NCBI GenBank assembly: GCA_049999725.1
Contig: JBNGIS010017844.1
Span: forward strand, 1-50,197
Direction: 5' to 3'
Length of the DNA stretch: 50,197 nt
Source: Haplomitrium mnioides
Taxonomy: Eukaryota; Marchantiophyta; Haplomitriopsida; Calobryales
The translations under genes and the position numbers were made by a program. The notes under the pieces were generated by a model. The model ran no database searches. It was not told the origin of the DNA and worked only from the letters and a program-made list of their open reading frames with translations. Shown piece by piece: positions 30,520 to 40,100 of the stretch; the first letter of the stretch is position 1, and every line of letters begins with the position of its first letter.

Positions 30520-32895
30520 TGTAAGCCCCCTCCTTTGGTTGTTAACCTCCAAAGACTGCTCTTTGGAAGGAAAATGCTGACTTTACAAGGTTTCAGGTTC
30601 TTTTATGAGACAGCCCCGCTGCAAGTTATCACTTTCAGGTCTTAAGGATGTTCCTTCTCACCTGACAGACCCTTTTCCTTGTTCACTTCTTCATCCAGAC
30701 ATTCATCCACACCTCAACAGCTTTTCTAATCAAATTCCAAAGTGAATTCCAATGATCCTAAGTAGGATCCAAACTCAAAGTTTTACAATACAGGATCAAG
30801 TCCTGATATCTGAATTATACAGGAGATCTGTCCCCTATACTGCCTTACCATGTGAATCTGATTCTTGGATTCTTGCTGAATTGGGATTCCGTTCACTTTA
30901 GATCTGAATTGTCCTTTCAGTATTTACAAACAGAATACAAAACTAACTAATCCACCAACACACTCACACACCCAAGATACACTCTCCCAGTAATCCTCTG
31001 ACTTGGTACTACCTCTGCAACACAAGTTTGAACTATCAACACTCCCTTTCTCCCTTCCTTCTGCTGCTCATCTGACTTTTCTAAGATCCACACTTTACCA
31101 CATTTCCAAGCACACTTCCCACTTCCACCCACGCACCCTTCTCCATATAGTTTTTAACTTCCCTTGCGAGAAGTCCTGCATTTACTTCCTCAAGCTAGGA
31201 AGAGGTCTTGTTTAACTTCCACCTCTGAAAGACAGTCCTCTCGACTGCTGGCCACCCACTCCACCCGGAAGCTTTGGTAGATCTTCTTACACCGTACGTG
31301 GGCACGAATGCAGCTATTCCTCCTTCACTTCCCTTGACAAAATAAACCAGAAACGCTCTCTAAACGTTCCTAGGATTGTTGCTCCTGCACAGACAACACT
31401 GAGACAACCCCAAAGATCCCTCTTTGGCAGCCTCTCTGATTTCAGGACAACCCAGAATTTCTTCCCTCTTCAAGTATCAGTACACCTCCGATGCTAGTCC
31501 ACCGCGCTGGACTGTCGATAAGTCACATTTTTGGCCTCTACGTTCTTCCTCTACCTTGTGGAAAAGATTGTTGTAAGAACTAAGAGCTCCGTAGATTCCT
31601 TTCGAACTTTCTGAAGATACCCGATTCGAACTTTCCCAATTACCTCCCTGTTGTCCGAATCTTTGATAAATCACCTTTCTATCCGATTAATTAACCTGCT
31701 TCGGAATCCCTCTTAACCAGTCCTCCCCACATCGGAAGACGGATCGGAACCATTTTAAGTGGTCTCCCCACTTAGGAAGGCTGGTTTCCGATCCATTTCT
31801 TTGGATCAGACACCACGGACTTCGGATTCAAATCTTTTGTAGATCAATTTTTGTCGCCAGGTGATTCTCCATATTTCGTTTCTGCTCATGGAATGTTGCA
31901 CAGGCTCTCACGCAGTGATTTATCTCGCAGCATCTAATTGTCGCACAGAGTGGGTTGATTCTTCTATCGTAGCGCCCTCTAATCCTTGCCGAGGCATTTC
32001 TTCACCATTGGAGTTTGATTTCATCACAACTCCTCCCCATTCGATTTTGAGTAGATCCGCCAGCGACAGAAGAAACAAAATGTTGACGATCCAAAATAGA
32101 AATCCAAACCTCCAGAATTTGTTCAATCAACTATGCATCGCATTTCGTGACATTGTGGCCTTCAATTTCCCAACACAAAGCACCATTGACCCCTTTCCAA
32201 CCTCGAATCAGACCTCACTTGATTCCTCCAGCTTGATCAATTCCTCCGAGACCTGCGAATTCAATCAACCGCCTATTCCTTGGTGCAACACTCAACTCCC
32301 CTGCCAATTCCTCATCCGATTCCTACTGATCCTTCGATTTCTTCATGGTTCATATTTTCTCCCCCCACACCTCTCCTCGCATCCAGCCCCTTCTATGATC
32401 TATACCCCTCGATCGAACTGCCTTCCTCTCCCTGCCAAAATTCTTCTCCTAGCGATTCCCGGCGATATCCTCCACTGCACAAATGTCCCTGTGCGAATGC
32501 TCCCCTCATGCTGTCTGCCCGTCAAATGTCAGCTTGGGACATTAGCCCATAAGTGTTTTCTCCAAAAGGCCAATGCACTATATAACTCCCCTACTCCTTT
32601 GTTCTTCCGAGAGGTAGCCCCCTATAGGGGTGTAAGGCCACCGCATTCCCTTCTCTGCCCTTGGACGGACCTAGTTCAGGGCTAAACCCACCCCCAAGGC
32701 AAGCTGTCCTCCAAGCTAGATAGTTAGGAAATTAGTGGGCTTGGCTTGGCCCTCAACACTTAGAGTAGTTTTATTTCTTTTTATCCCTATCCTTTTACTT
32801 TTACTTACTCCTTAGCATGTATTGAACCCTGTTTGTGTACATTGGAATCACTTTTTTGAAAATTTTGCATGAAGTACCTTTACACCCGGCTGACA
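30520..32895 (-). repeat. 5' LTR of element D (2376 bp)
   Basis: In plus view it begins TGTAAGCCCCC (one change from TGTCAGCC) and ends GGCTGACA. It matches the other LTR in blocks: 30520-30980 to 24868-25328, and 31506-32895 to 26625-28363. It is free of gaps and therefore the better reference for this family. Its middle (30981-31505) differs from the other LTR. Confidence 0.88.
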
Positions 32896-32901
32896 GTCAA
32901 G

Positions 32902-33237
32902 ACAATATCAAAGTAAACTTTTGCCAATTGTAGAGCATCTGTTGTATCCACTGTTAGTGCTAAATGAATTTGCTTGTTGAGCTTGTCCACAAACACCACA
33001 ATGGTAGTAAACCCACGGGGCATAGTCGGAAGTTAAGTAACAAGATTCAAACTTAATGTTCCCAACAAGCAGTAGGAGTTAGTAGTGGCTGAAGAAGTCC
33101 CATTGGTTTTTGATTTGAAGCTTTGTTTCGTTGACAACTTTTACACGAACAAACAAAACCATGAAAATCTCGAGCCAAGTTAGACCACCACCAAGTGCGA
33201 TGAAGCAACTATGTAGCTTTATCTATCTTGAGGTGGG
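32902..33237 (-). pseudogene. Integrase middle part of element A
   Basis: Minus strand: WWWSNLARDFHGFVCSCKSC then QRNKASNQ, the CxxC half of the integrase HHCC zinc domain, followed by the first part of the DDE core (FTTIVVFVDKLNK, LAKVYFDIVL). It is bounded on one side by the copia element (which removed the HH half to 43094-43298) and on the other by D. Several stops occur. Confidence 0.82.
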
Positions 33238-33447
33238 TGTTAGCAATATACATTGCTCATCAAAACATTGAACTCACAGAAGAAATGCAATATATATATC
33301 ATACGAGCACAAAATGGTGCGACTTACATAAAGGGGAGGAGTGCTCTCTTGCGACTCCAATTTGCCTCAAGTATAAGACTAACCCTAACTAAACTAAGGG
33401 GGCTACCAGCTCATCCTAGTAACCTATCAAAGCTTGATAGTTTAATA
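33238..33447 (-). repeat. 3' LTR of the copia element
   Basis: In plus view TGTTAGCAATATAC..ATAGTTTAATA, 210 bp, matching 42887-43093 with scattered differences. On the element strand it starts TATTAAAC where TGTTAA would be expected; both LTRs share this, so it is ancestral. Confidence 0.88.
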
Positions 33448-33460
33448 CTCCCCCTCAAGC
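33448..33460 (-). promoter_or_regulatory. Polypurine tract of the copia element
   Basis: On the minus strand CTTGAGGGGGAG ends exactly at the LTR start. This is a typical copia plus-strand primer. Confidence 0.8.
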
Positions 33461-33467
33461 TCAACAT

Positions 33468-34232
33468 TTATATACTAAGTTGTCTTTGGAATTTCTGCAA
33501 CTTTTTGGCTCCCAATGCCTTTATAAAAATATCAGCAACCTGCCATTTAGTGCTGATGTATAGCAGATCAATTGCCTTGGCCAACACCTTCTCTCTCACA
33601 AAATGATAATGCACTTCAATATGTTTTGAACGTGCATGAAAAACAAGATTGTTAGCCAATTGAATTTTGTTGATGTTGTCGCAATGAACCTTTACTGGTT
33701 CCTTCACTTTGACATCCAAGTCCCGCAACAACTTCAATAACCACATAACCTCACAGGTGGCCATGGCTGCCCCCCTGTACTCAGCCTCTGTACTTGATAA
33801 AGCAATCGTAGGTTGCTTTTTGTTGCTTCAAGCGATTCCAACACTTCCAAATGAAAATACAAACCCACTAGTGGACCTCCTATCACTGGAACTTCCTGCC
33901 CAATTTGCATTTGTGAGATCAGCAAGCTGAAAATCGATGTTGCTGTCATAAAACAACCCAAATTGAAGTGTAGCTTTTACGTACCGAAAATTTATGTGTA
34001 TTGCATCCAAATGTTGCTTCCTTAGTACTTGTATGAACTGACTTACCAAACCTATAGCATAACTCAGATCTGGTCTGGTGATGGTGATGTAAATCAAGCT
34101 GCCTACCATATGCCTGAACCTTGTTGGATTCTCAATCAACTCTCCTTCATGACCGATCAGTTTTGTATTATGATCTAAGGGAGTTGCAATCGGTTTGCAA
34201 CTTGTCATGCCATAGCTGACCAACATATCCAA
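33468..34232 (-). pseudogene. Copia RNase H and connection
   Basis: Minus strand: MLVSYGMTSCKPIATPLD, GSLIYITITRPDLSYAIG, LTNANWAGSSSDRRSTSG, then CEVMWLLKLLRDL, VHCDNINKIQLANN, HARSKHIEVHYHFVRE and QVADIFIKAL. These are the usual consecutive motifs of copia RNase H, which removes the RNA template. Catalytic-type residues are partly kept (LTNANW for the usual DADW, VHCDN). Frameshifts near 33830 and 33760 split it into three frames. Confidence 0.88.
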
Positions 34233-34244
34233 GGCATATTGCCT

Positions 34245-34911
34245 CTAGATCATCCATATTCCCTGCTCTATTTTTATCACTTCAAGTCCAAGGAAATGTT
34301 GCAACTCACCAAGTTCCTTCATATTTAACTTTTGTTGCAGCAATTTCTTCACTTCAGCAATATCTTGCTCAATCCCTCTTATCATAATCGAACCATCTAC
34401 ATAAATGAGAATGAGCATCATACCTTTCTCTGTTTTCCTTACATACAGAGAATAATCTGCCTTTGACACCTTGAAGCCCACCGAAACAAGATATTCGCAT
34501 ATCTTATTAGACCATGCTCGAGGTGCTTGCTTCAAACCATATAATGCCTTCTTCAGCTTGCATACCTGATCTGAATACTCCAGATCAACAAAACTAGGTG
34601 GTTGTACCATGTACACCTCCTCTTTGTTGCAAAGTCCACTTTTTCGATGCAACCAATGTTATAACTGCCCGAACGGTTGTCATTCTTGCTACAAGGCTGA
34701 AAGTCTCCTTATAATATATCCCATGAGTCCGAGCAAACCCTTTTGCCACTAACCTTGCCTTAAATATGCTTATGTTCCCATCTTCACTCCTCTTCAACTT
34801 GTAGACCCATTTGCATCTAATGGCTTTCTTCCCTTTTGGTAAATCGACCAGCTCCCAAGTCTGGTTTTTTTGTGAAAAGCTTCCATCTCTTCTACCATTG
34901 CAACTTCCCAT
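34245..34911 (-). pseudogene. Copia reverse transcriptase
   Basis: Minus strand: NQTWELVDLPKGKKAI, CKWVYKLKRSEDG, KARLVAKGFART. Then a break near 34640 where the usual DVK..FL motif is lost, followed by KLKKALYGLKQAPRAW, ADYSLYV and the catalytic loop YVDGSIMI, where YVDD is expected. The second catalytic Asp is gone and the polymerase is dead. The connection continues with LNMKELGELQHFLGLEV. Confidence 0.9.
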
Positions 34912-35195
34912 CTCTCATCTCCTACAACATTCTCAAATATAATAGGTTTCTTCTCAGTGATTACTTGCACCATGTATGCATGATGTGTTGCAAACGCTCC
35001 TTTGTGTATCAACCTATCTACATGGTACTTCACCTTATCACTTCTGCACAAAGGTATACTTTGCACCTGTTGCTCCTTTTGTTTTTGGCTTGATGTTGAA
35101 GCTGAAAGTGATCTCAGTTCTTCATCAAGACTTTCTGAATCACCACTGCCTCCTTCTTCTAAAGACATTTCAGATTGAGAGTTATTTGGAGCATA

Positions 35196-36460
35196 CTACT
35201 CCAAATTTTTGCGCAACCTTCTTTGCCATGTACTAGTGCTGCCACTATTGTTGTTGCCTTCACCATGTAGTCCACTCAATACTTGAGTTTTCTGAGTTGG
35301 TTCTGACACAACTTGCTTCCCATTTGTCTCACTTATGTCATCCACTGATTTCTGCCCATACCAAGTACTTAACTCATCAAATACTACATCTCTACTCACC
35401 TTAAACATGCTTGTAGTAGAACAGTAGTACATGTACCCCTTTTGCTTATTTGAATATCCAATGAAAACACATTTTTCAGCTTTTGGGTCTAATTTGCTGC
35501 ATGTCTCAACTGGTACATGTATATAAGCGATGCAGCCAAACACTTTCAAGTGTGAAATGTCTGGACGTCTCTATGTAAACTTCTCTTCTGGCGTCATCCC
35601 ATGAACTACAGTTGTAGGGGTTTGGTTCATGATGCAAACAACAGTAGACACTACTTCTGCCCAATAATGATGTGGCATATTCTTCTCATTCATCAATGCC
35701 AATGAATGCCCTTGCCACCTCTGCTATGTGTCGGTTCTTCTTCTCAACAACATCATTTTGCTGAGGTGTATACCTGGATGTTTCCTGCCTTTTGATTCCT
35801 TCCCTCTATATGTAGGTGCAGAACTCTGTGGAGAAATATTCTCCTCCACCATCTAATCTTACGCATTTGATTTGTTGCCCTTTCTCTTTTTCCACCATAG
35901 CTCTAAAATGTTTGAAGTGATCAAACACTTCACTCTTCTGCTTCATGAAATAGATCCAGATTTTCCTTGAATAATCATCAATGAAGGTCACATAGTATGT
36001 ACACCCTCCAATGGATCCTGTTTTTGTTGAATGTGCCACCTCAAGTGGGTTCATTGCCATATATGCATCATGGGGGAATGCTTGTCTTGCTTGTTTGGCA
36101 AACTAGCAAGCTTCACAAAATTTTTTCATTCCTTCTACTTTGAACTTGGGCAGCCCATTGACTACCCCTATACTTTGCATCTTTCTCAATCTTTGCACAT
36201 TAACATGCCCAATTTTTTTATGCCATATCTCTATGTCTAACACAACTCATGTATCGTGTACAAACATGGCTTCTAAAATTTCAGGCATGCTCACATCCAA
36301 TGTGAACATCCTGCTACTCCTACTTCCTTTTGTGATCAGATTAAAGTTGTTTCTCCAATCCTCATTGAACACTCTAGTGGGGCTAAACCTGACCTACATA
36401 TTCTGCTCTACACATTGTCCAACTAAAATCAGATTTTTCTAAATCATTGGCACATGCATC
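35196..36460 (-). pseudogene. Copia integrase with pre-integrase zinc domain
   Basis: Minus strand. Near 36230-36090 the HHCC pre-integrase region (KIGHVNVQRL, GLPKF, CEAC) precedes the core at 36060-35700. The core shows YYVTFIDDYSRKIWIYF (first Asp), CVRLDGGGEY (second Asp) and NDVVEKKNRHIAEVAR (Glu), so the DDE triad can still be read. The C-terminal part follows at 35549-35350 (KVFGCIAYIHV, CVFIGYSNKQKGY). Stops and frameshifts at about 35800 and 36110 interrupt it. Confidence 0.88.
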
Positions 36461-36463
36461 ACA

Positions 36464-36919
36464 TCAGATAGGCACTTTTTTTCCATTCTCTAGTACTATT
36501 GGTATGCTACCAATCTGATGGAAAAGATACATAGTAGAATCACCAGTCTCCACATAACTAGGTGTACTCAAATTTCTGATTTCTTTGAACCACTCTCCAT
36601 GGCCTGTCATATGATTAGAACATGCAGAATGGACAAACCACTTATCTCCATCATTGTTTTGCTTCTCACACGCTATAGATGAGTACCTATGCTGCATGAC
36701 AAACAATATCTCATTGTTTGCCTTGCTGAAACCTGCATAGTTCCTCTGCACTTTGTTGTTTCTTATGTCATTCTGCTTTTTGTAGCAATCCTTTTCCATG
36801 TGACTTGGCTTACCACAATAATAGCAGTCTCCTCTTGAATATTGTCGTTGGTTTCCACGTCTTCTATTACTCTTTTTGGCTCTAACCTGGCCTCTACCAC
36901 CAAACTGGTTTGATTGCAA
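36464..36919 (-). pseudogene. Copia nucleocapsid knuckle and protease
   Basis: Minus strand: a basic stretch, then CYYCGKPSHMEKDC, an intact CCHC knuckle, then WFVHSACSNHMTG. The latter is the copia protease site, normally D-S-G in this position, read here as H-S-A. The catalytic Asp is therefore lost. GSIPIVLENGKKVPI follows as usual in the protease flap region. Confidence 0.88.
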
Positions 36920-37542
36920 TGCTGATTTTGTGCATTGTTGGTTGAACGACCTCTGCTAGCATTACTCTTGCCAAAGCTTCTACCTCTTTGTCCTCTACCT
37001 CTATTAGAGTAGAATGCTTGTTCTTGACTTCTTGAGGCAGCTTCTCTAATGTCAAGTTCTTCTGCCACTAGCATGGCAATCAGATGTAAGAAGGATGTGG
37101 TTCCTTCTCTCGTCCTCATTGACGTTTTGAATTATTTATACTCTTTGCCTAGACTATTCAAGCAAACTACCACCATAGCACTCTCCTTCACTTCTTCTCC
37201 AACATTTGCTAGTTGCTCAGCTAGTGATTTGATCTTCAGGGCAAAAGCATTTACACTCATTTTCTCTTTTTGCAGATTAAAGAATTCCATCTGCAATGTC
37301 AGCTTCTTTGCATCTGATGTGATGGCATATCTCTTCTTCAAGATATCCCAAACCTCCTTGGGTATCTTAGCTATTGACTCATAACCCATCATCTTGTCAT
37401 CGACACTGGTGGTTAGCCAATATAATAGCTTACGGATTGTCGACCAGGTGTTTTCGCATTTTTTCAAAACTTTGTGGTTAACAGGGTCTAGCACAACTCT
37501 TTGAGCTATGAGTTGATCAATTGGGTGCACAAGGGTATCCAA
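36763..37542 (-). pseudogene. Copia gag, C-terminal part
   Basis: Minus strand: DQLIAQRVVLDP, KKCENTWSTIRKLL, IPKEVWDILKKRYA, LTLQMEFFNLQKEKMSVN, IKSLAEQLANVGEEV, the UBN2-type gag core of copia elements. A frameshift near 37125 leads into an Arg/Gly-rich linker (SNRGRGQRGRSFG). The upstream gag part is at 41640-41853, beyond the inserted DNA. Confidence 0.85.
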
Positions 37543-37544
37543 AA

Positions 37545-38290
37545 AGGCTTAGTCACTTTAAGGAGCTGTTCGGAGTCCAAGAAAGTAGGTTTGGTCGGAG
37601 GGCGGATCCGATTTGGTGCACAGAAGGAGCGACATTAGAAATTCGCCCTAGGAGAGAATGGCGAGGAGGATTGGACCGGAAGCATGGCCATGTGAGCCAC
37701 TCTCCCCCTATCATGCATTCTTTCCGCTTTGTTTTGTTTTCCCTAGTGTTGAATACCCCGTTCAGTTTTTCCTTTGTTCTGTTCTCCTTTGCTCTTAGGA
37801 CTTTGTTAGCTTGCCATATGTCTTTATTTGTTCTGTCATAGTTGGTAGGTTGTGAGTGTCCCCACGTAAGCGGAGGTTTTGAAGGGTGCACAAGTCTAAG
37901 AGGTTTTTGCAATGCTTTATTGTATTTTATTTCAGTAATTATTTTATGCATATGGCCGGAGAGTCTTTTGTTATATTCTAGGGGTACAAGGAGCATGAAG
38001 GGTGGATTGACCAAGTAAGAGAGGCAATTGAATCAAGCTGGAAGGAAGAACTTGCAGGGGCCAGATGGCAAGTAGAGAGGCTGATCGATCCACCTGGATC
38101 GATCAACCAGGAGGTAAGGAAGGAGGACGGGCAGAGGAATCGACAGAAATCACTGAGGGAGGCTGATCGATCAGCCTGATCAATTAGCCTAGAGAATTGC
38201 AGCCAGATCGCATGGAGGTAGGCTAGGTTCTTGCAAAGTGCAGTTGGAAGCACCAGGGGGAGATCAACCATCGAGGGGGGAAGAATGGTT
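37545..38290. other. Left part of the insert, GATC palindromes
   Basis: No gene was recognised. Two notable palindromes: TGATCGATCCA-CC-TGGATCGATCA at 38082-38105 and AGGCTGATCGATCAGCCT at 38160-38177. The first about 70 bases, read on from 37512, resemble 49903-49975 (GGTGCACAAG.., TTTAAGGAG.., AGAGTC-like). Confidence 0.5.
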
Positions 38291-39698
38291 GAGGATGGAT
38301 CAAGTGTTGTAGTTTTAGATACAACTGCTAGAGTTTGGTGTGACAGAAAATAAGTTGTTATTAGTCCTCGGATAGGATGGTATAGTGCTGATTCAGCAAG
38401 TGGTGAGGCATCTATTGAGCTTACAAGACGTTGCCGTCATGCAGCAGCAGTTGTGGATTATTTTATTTTCATGTATGGTGGGTTGAGAGGAGGTGTATTG
38501 TTGGATGACCTTCTTGTAGCAGAGGATGTTTCAGTTTCAAATATTGCAACCTCTACTATAGATTTTGTGTTGATATTTGCACCTGCCAACAGTGTTGGAG
38601 GAATTTTTGGGGTCTTAGGCAGCTTTGTAGATGGGCAGCGGAAAGAAATTTTGCTTGAAGATCTTTTTTCAATGGGAAACCCTATGGTAGCTCCTATAAA
38701 TGGGGGTATGAATATGGATATAAAGTCAGATAATGCATTTGGAAATACACCTTGTGTGGGTAAGGGTGTTGAGCTACTAGTGGAGGCATCAACTGCTGAA
38801 GCAAAACCTAGAAGTGCATCATTGGCAGCATACACTGCTCGGAAAACTAGTGGACAAGTGGATAAGTTAGACGTGGGTAGAGATTCATTGCCTAAAAGTG
38901 GAAAGCCAAGTATGATGTTGAGTTCTGGACTATCATTGTCTTCAAAGCCTATTAGCGCACATCTTTCTCTTCCAATGGGAGTTCAACTTCACCATAGAGT
39001 AGTTGTGGTTGCTGTGGAGTCCAGTGGAGCTTTAGGTGGCTTGGTGAGACAACTCTCTATTGATCAATTCAAAAATGAAGGACGACGAGTGAGTTATGGA
39101 ACACCAAACAATGCCAGTGCTGCCAGGAGGCTTTTGGACAGGTAGATGTCTATAAGTGGTGTTCATAAGAAGGTTCTATCACAGTTGTTGAAGCTACGTG
39201 GCTGGAAACCTCCAGTAAAGAGGCATGTTTTCATGGACATCAATGAAATTGCAAAACTTTGTGACACTGCAGAAAGATTGTTTGCTCGTGAACCTAGTGT
39301 GCTGTAGATAAAAGCTCTGGTCAAGACATTTGGTGACCTGCATGGGCAGTTTGGGGATCTCATGTGACTTTTTGATGAGTATGGCTCTCCATCTACTACA
39401 AGTGACATAACGTACTTCAATTATCTCTTTCTAGGTGGTTATGTGGATTGGGGACAACACAATTTGGAGACAATTACGCTTCTCTTGGCCTTGAATATCA
39501 AATGCCCTGACAATGTTCAGCTGATTTGAGGAAATCATGAAGTTGCTAATATCAATGCGTTATTTGGGTTTTGCATTGAGTGCATTGAGTGCATGGGTGA
39601 AATGGATGGTATTTGAGCATGGCAGCGGATTAACTCCATTTTTAATTGGCTACCTCTAATTGCATTGATTGAGAGGAAAAAATATGTATGTTCGGAGG
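38291..39698 (+). pseudogene. BSL: Processed pseudogene of a BSL Kelch-phosphatase
   Basis: Plus strand: EDGSSVVVLDTTARVWCD, LTRRCRHAAAVV, MYGGLRGGVLLDDLLVAED (last Kelch repeat). Then a linker with VGKGVELLVEAS, VQLHHRVVVVAVESSGALG, RQLSIDQFKNEGRRVSYG, and the PP1-type phosphatase start: [44 protein letters not shown], ending at CMFGG. Family knowledge: BSL proteins (BSU1-like) are plant phosphatases in brassinosteroid signalling, encoded by genes with many introns; none is present here, so it is a retrocopy. Stops: 38351 TAA, 39143 TAG, 39305 TAG, 39365 TGA, 39527 TGA, 39614 TGA. GDxxDRG is changed to GGYVDWG. The second half of the phosphatase and the first Kelch repeats are missing. A one-base gain in the A run near 39676-39682 shifts the frame. 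Confidence 0.88.
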
Positions 39699-40100
39699 TG
39701 CGTGTCGAAGGTACAGGTTGTGGAGGTGTATACTCACATATGTATACTTGGAGGTGTATGCTCGGAGGTGCATGTCCAAGGTACATGTTGCAGAGTTGCA
39801 TGCTCGAAGGTGTATGTTCGGAGGTACGTGTAGGAGATACAGGTTGCGGAGGTGTATATTTAGATATGTATACTAGGAGGTGCGTGTCAAAGGTACAAGT
39901 TGCGGAGGTGTATACTCAGATATGTATACTTAGAGGTGTATGCTAGGAGGTGTATGTTTGGTGGTGTGTGTTTTGGGTGTGTGTTGTGGGACTCATAGGT
40001 GCAGTACTCGAAGGTGAGCTTTAGTGCTGGGATGTGCGTATCGAAGGTTTAGGTTTCGGAGGTTCTGTACTCGGAAGTGCGTTGTTTGACATTCAAAGGT
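39691..40100 (+). repeat. 14-bp minisatellite at the break of the BSL copy
   Basis: From 39691 the DNA divides cleanly into 14-bp units near TTCGGAGGTGTATG for at least 21 units (to about 39984), then decays. Variant units (TCGAAGGTACAGGT, CTCAGATATGTATA) recur in groups of four or five, giving 56- and 70-bp higher-order steps. The first unit coincides with the BSL codons for MFGG, so the array may have grown out of the gene copy. Confidence 0.88.

Larger units (their letters stand above)
24868..32895 (-). mobile_element. Element D: large-LTR, internally deleted Ty3/gypsy
   Basis: It ends in 8-bp inverted repeats TGTCAGCC (24868) and GGCTGACA (ending 32895). It has two long LTRs around an internal region of only 2.16 kb. 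The internal region is on the minus strand: the end of gag with a zinc knuckle, then part of RT, and nothing after it. It sits inside the integrase of element A. The flanks GTAAG (24863-24867) and GTCAAG (32896-32901) are a target duplication with one extra base. Removing D and one flank copy brings the two integrase halves into one frame. Confidence 0.88.

Noticed and set aside
38453-39145. The 230-codon open frame as a functional novel gene
   Set aside because: It is the linker of a BSL protein; the frame upstream and downstream continues through stops with clear BSL similarity, so it is part of a pseudogene.
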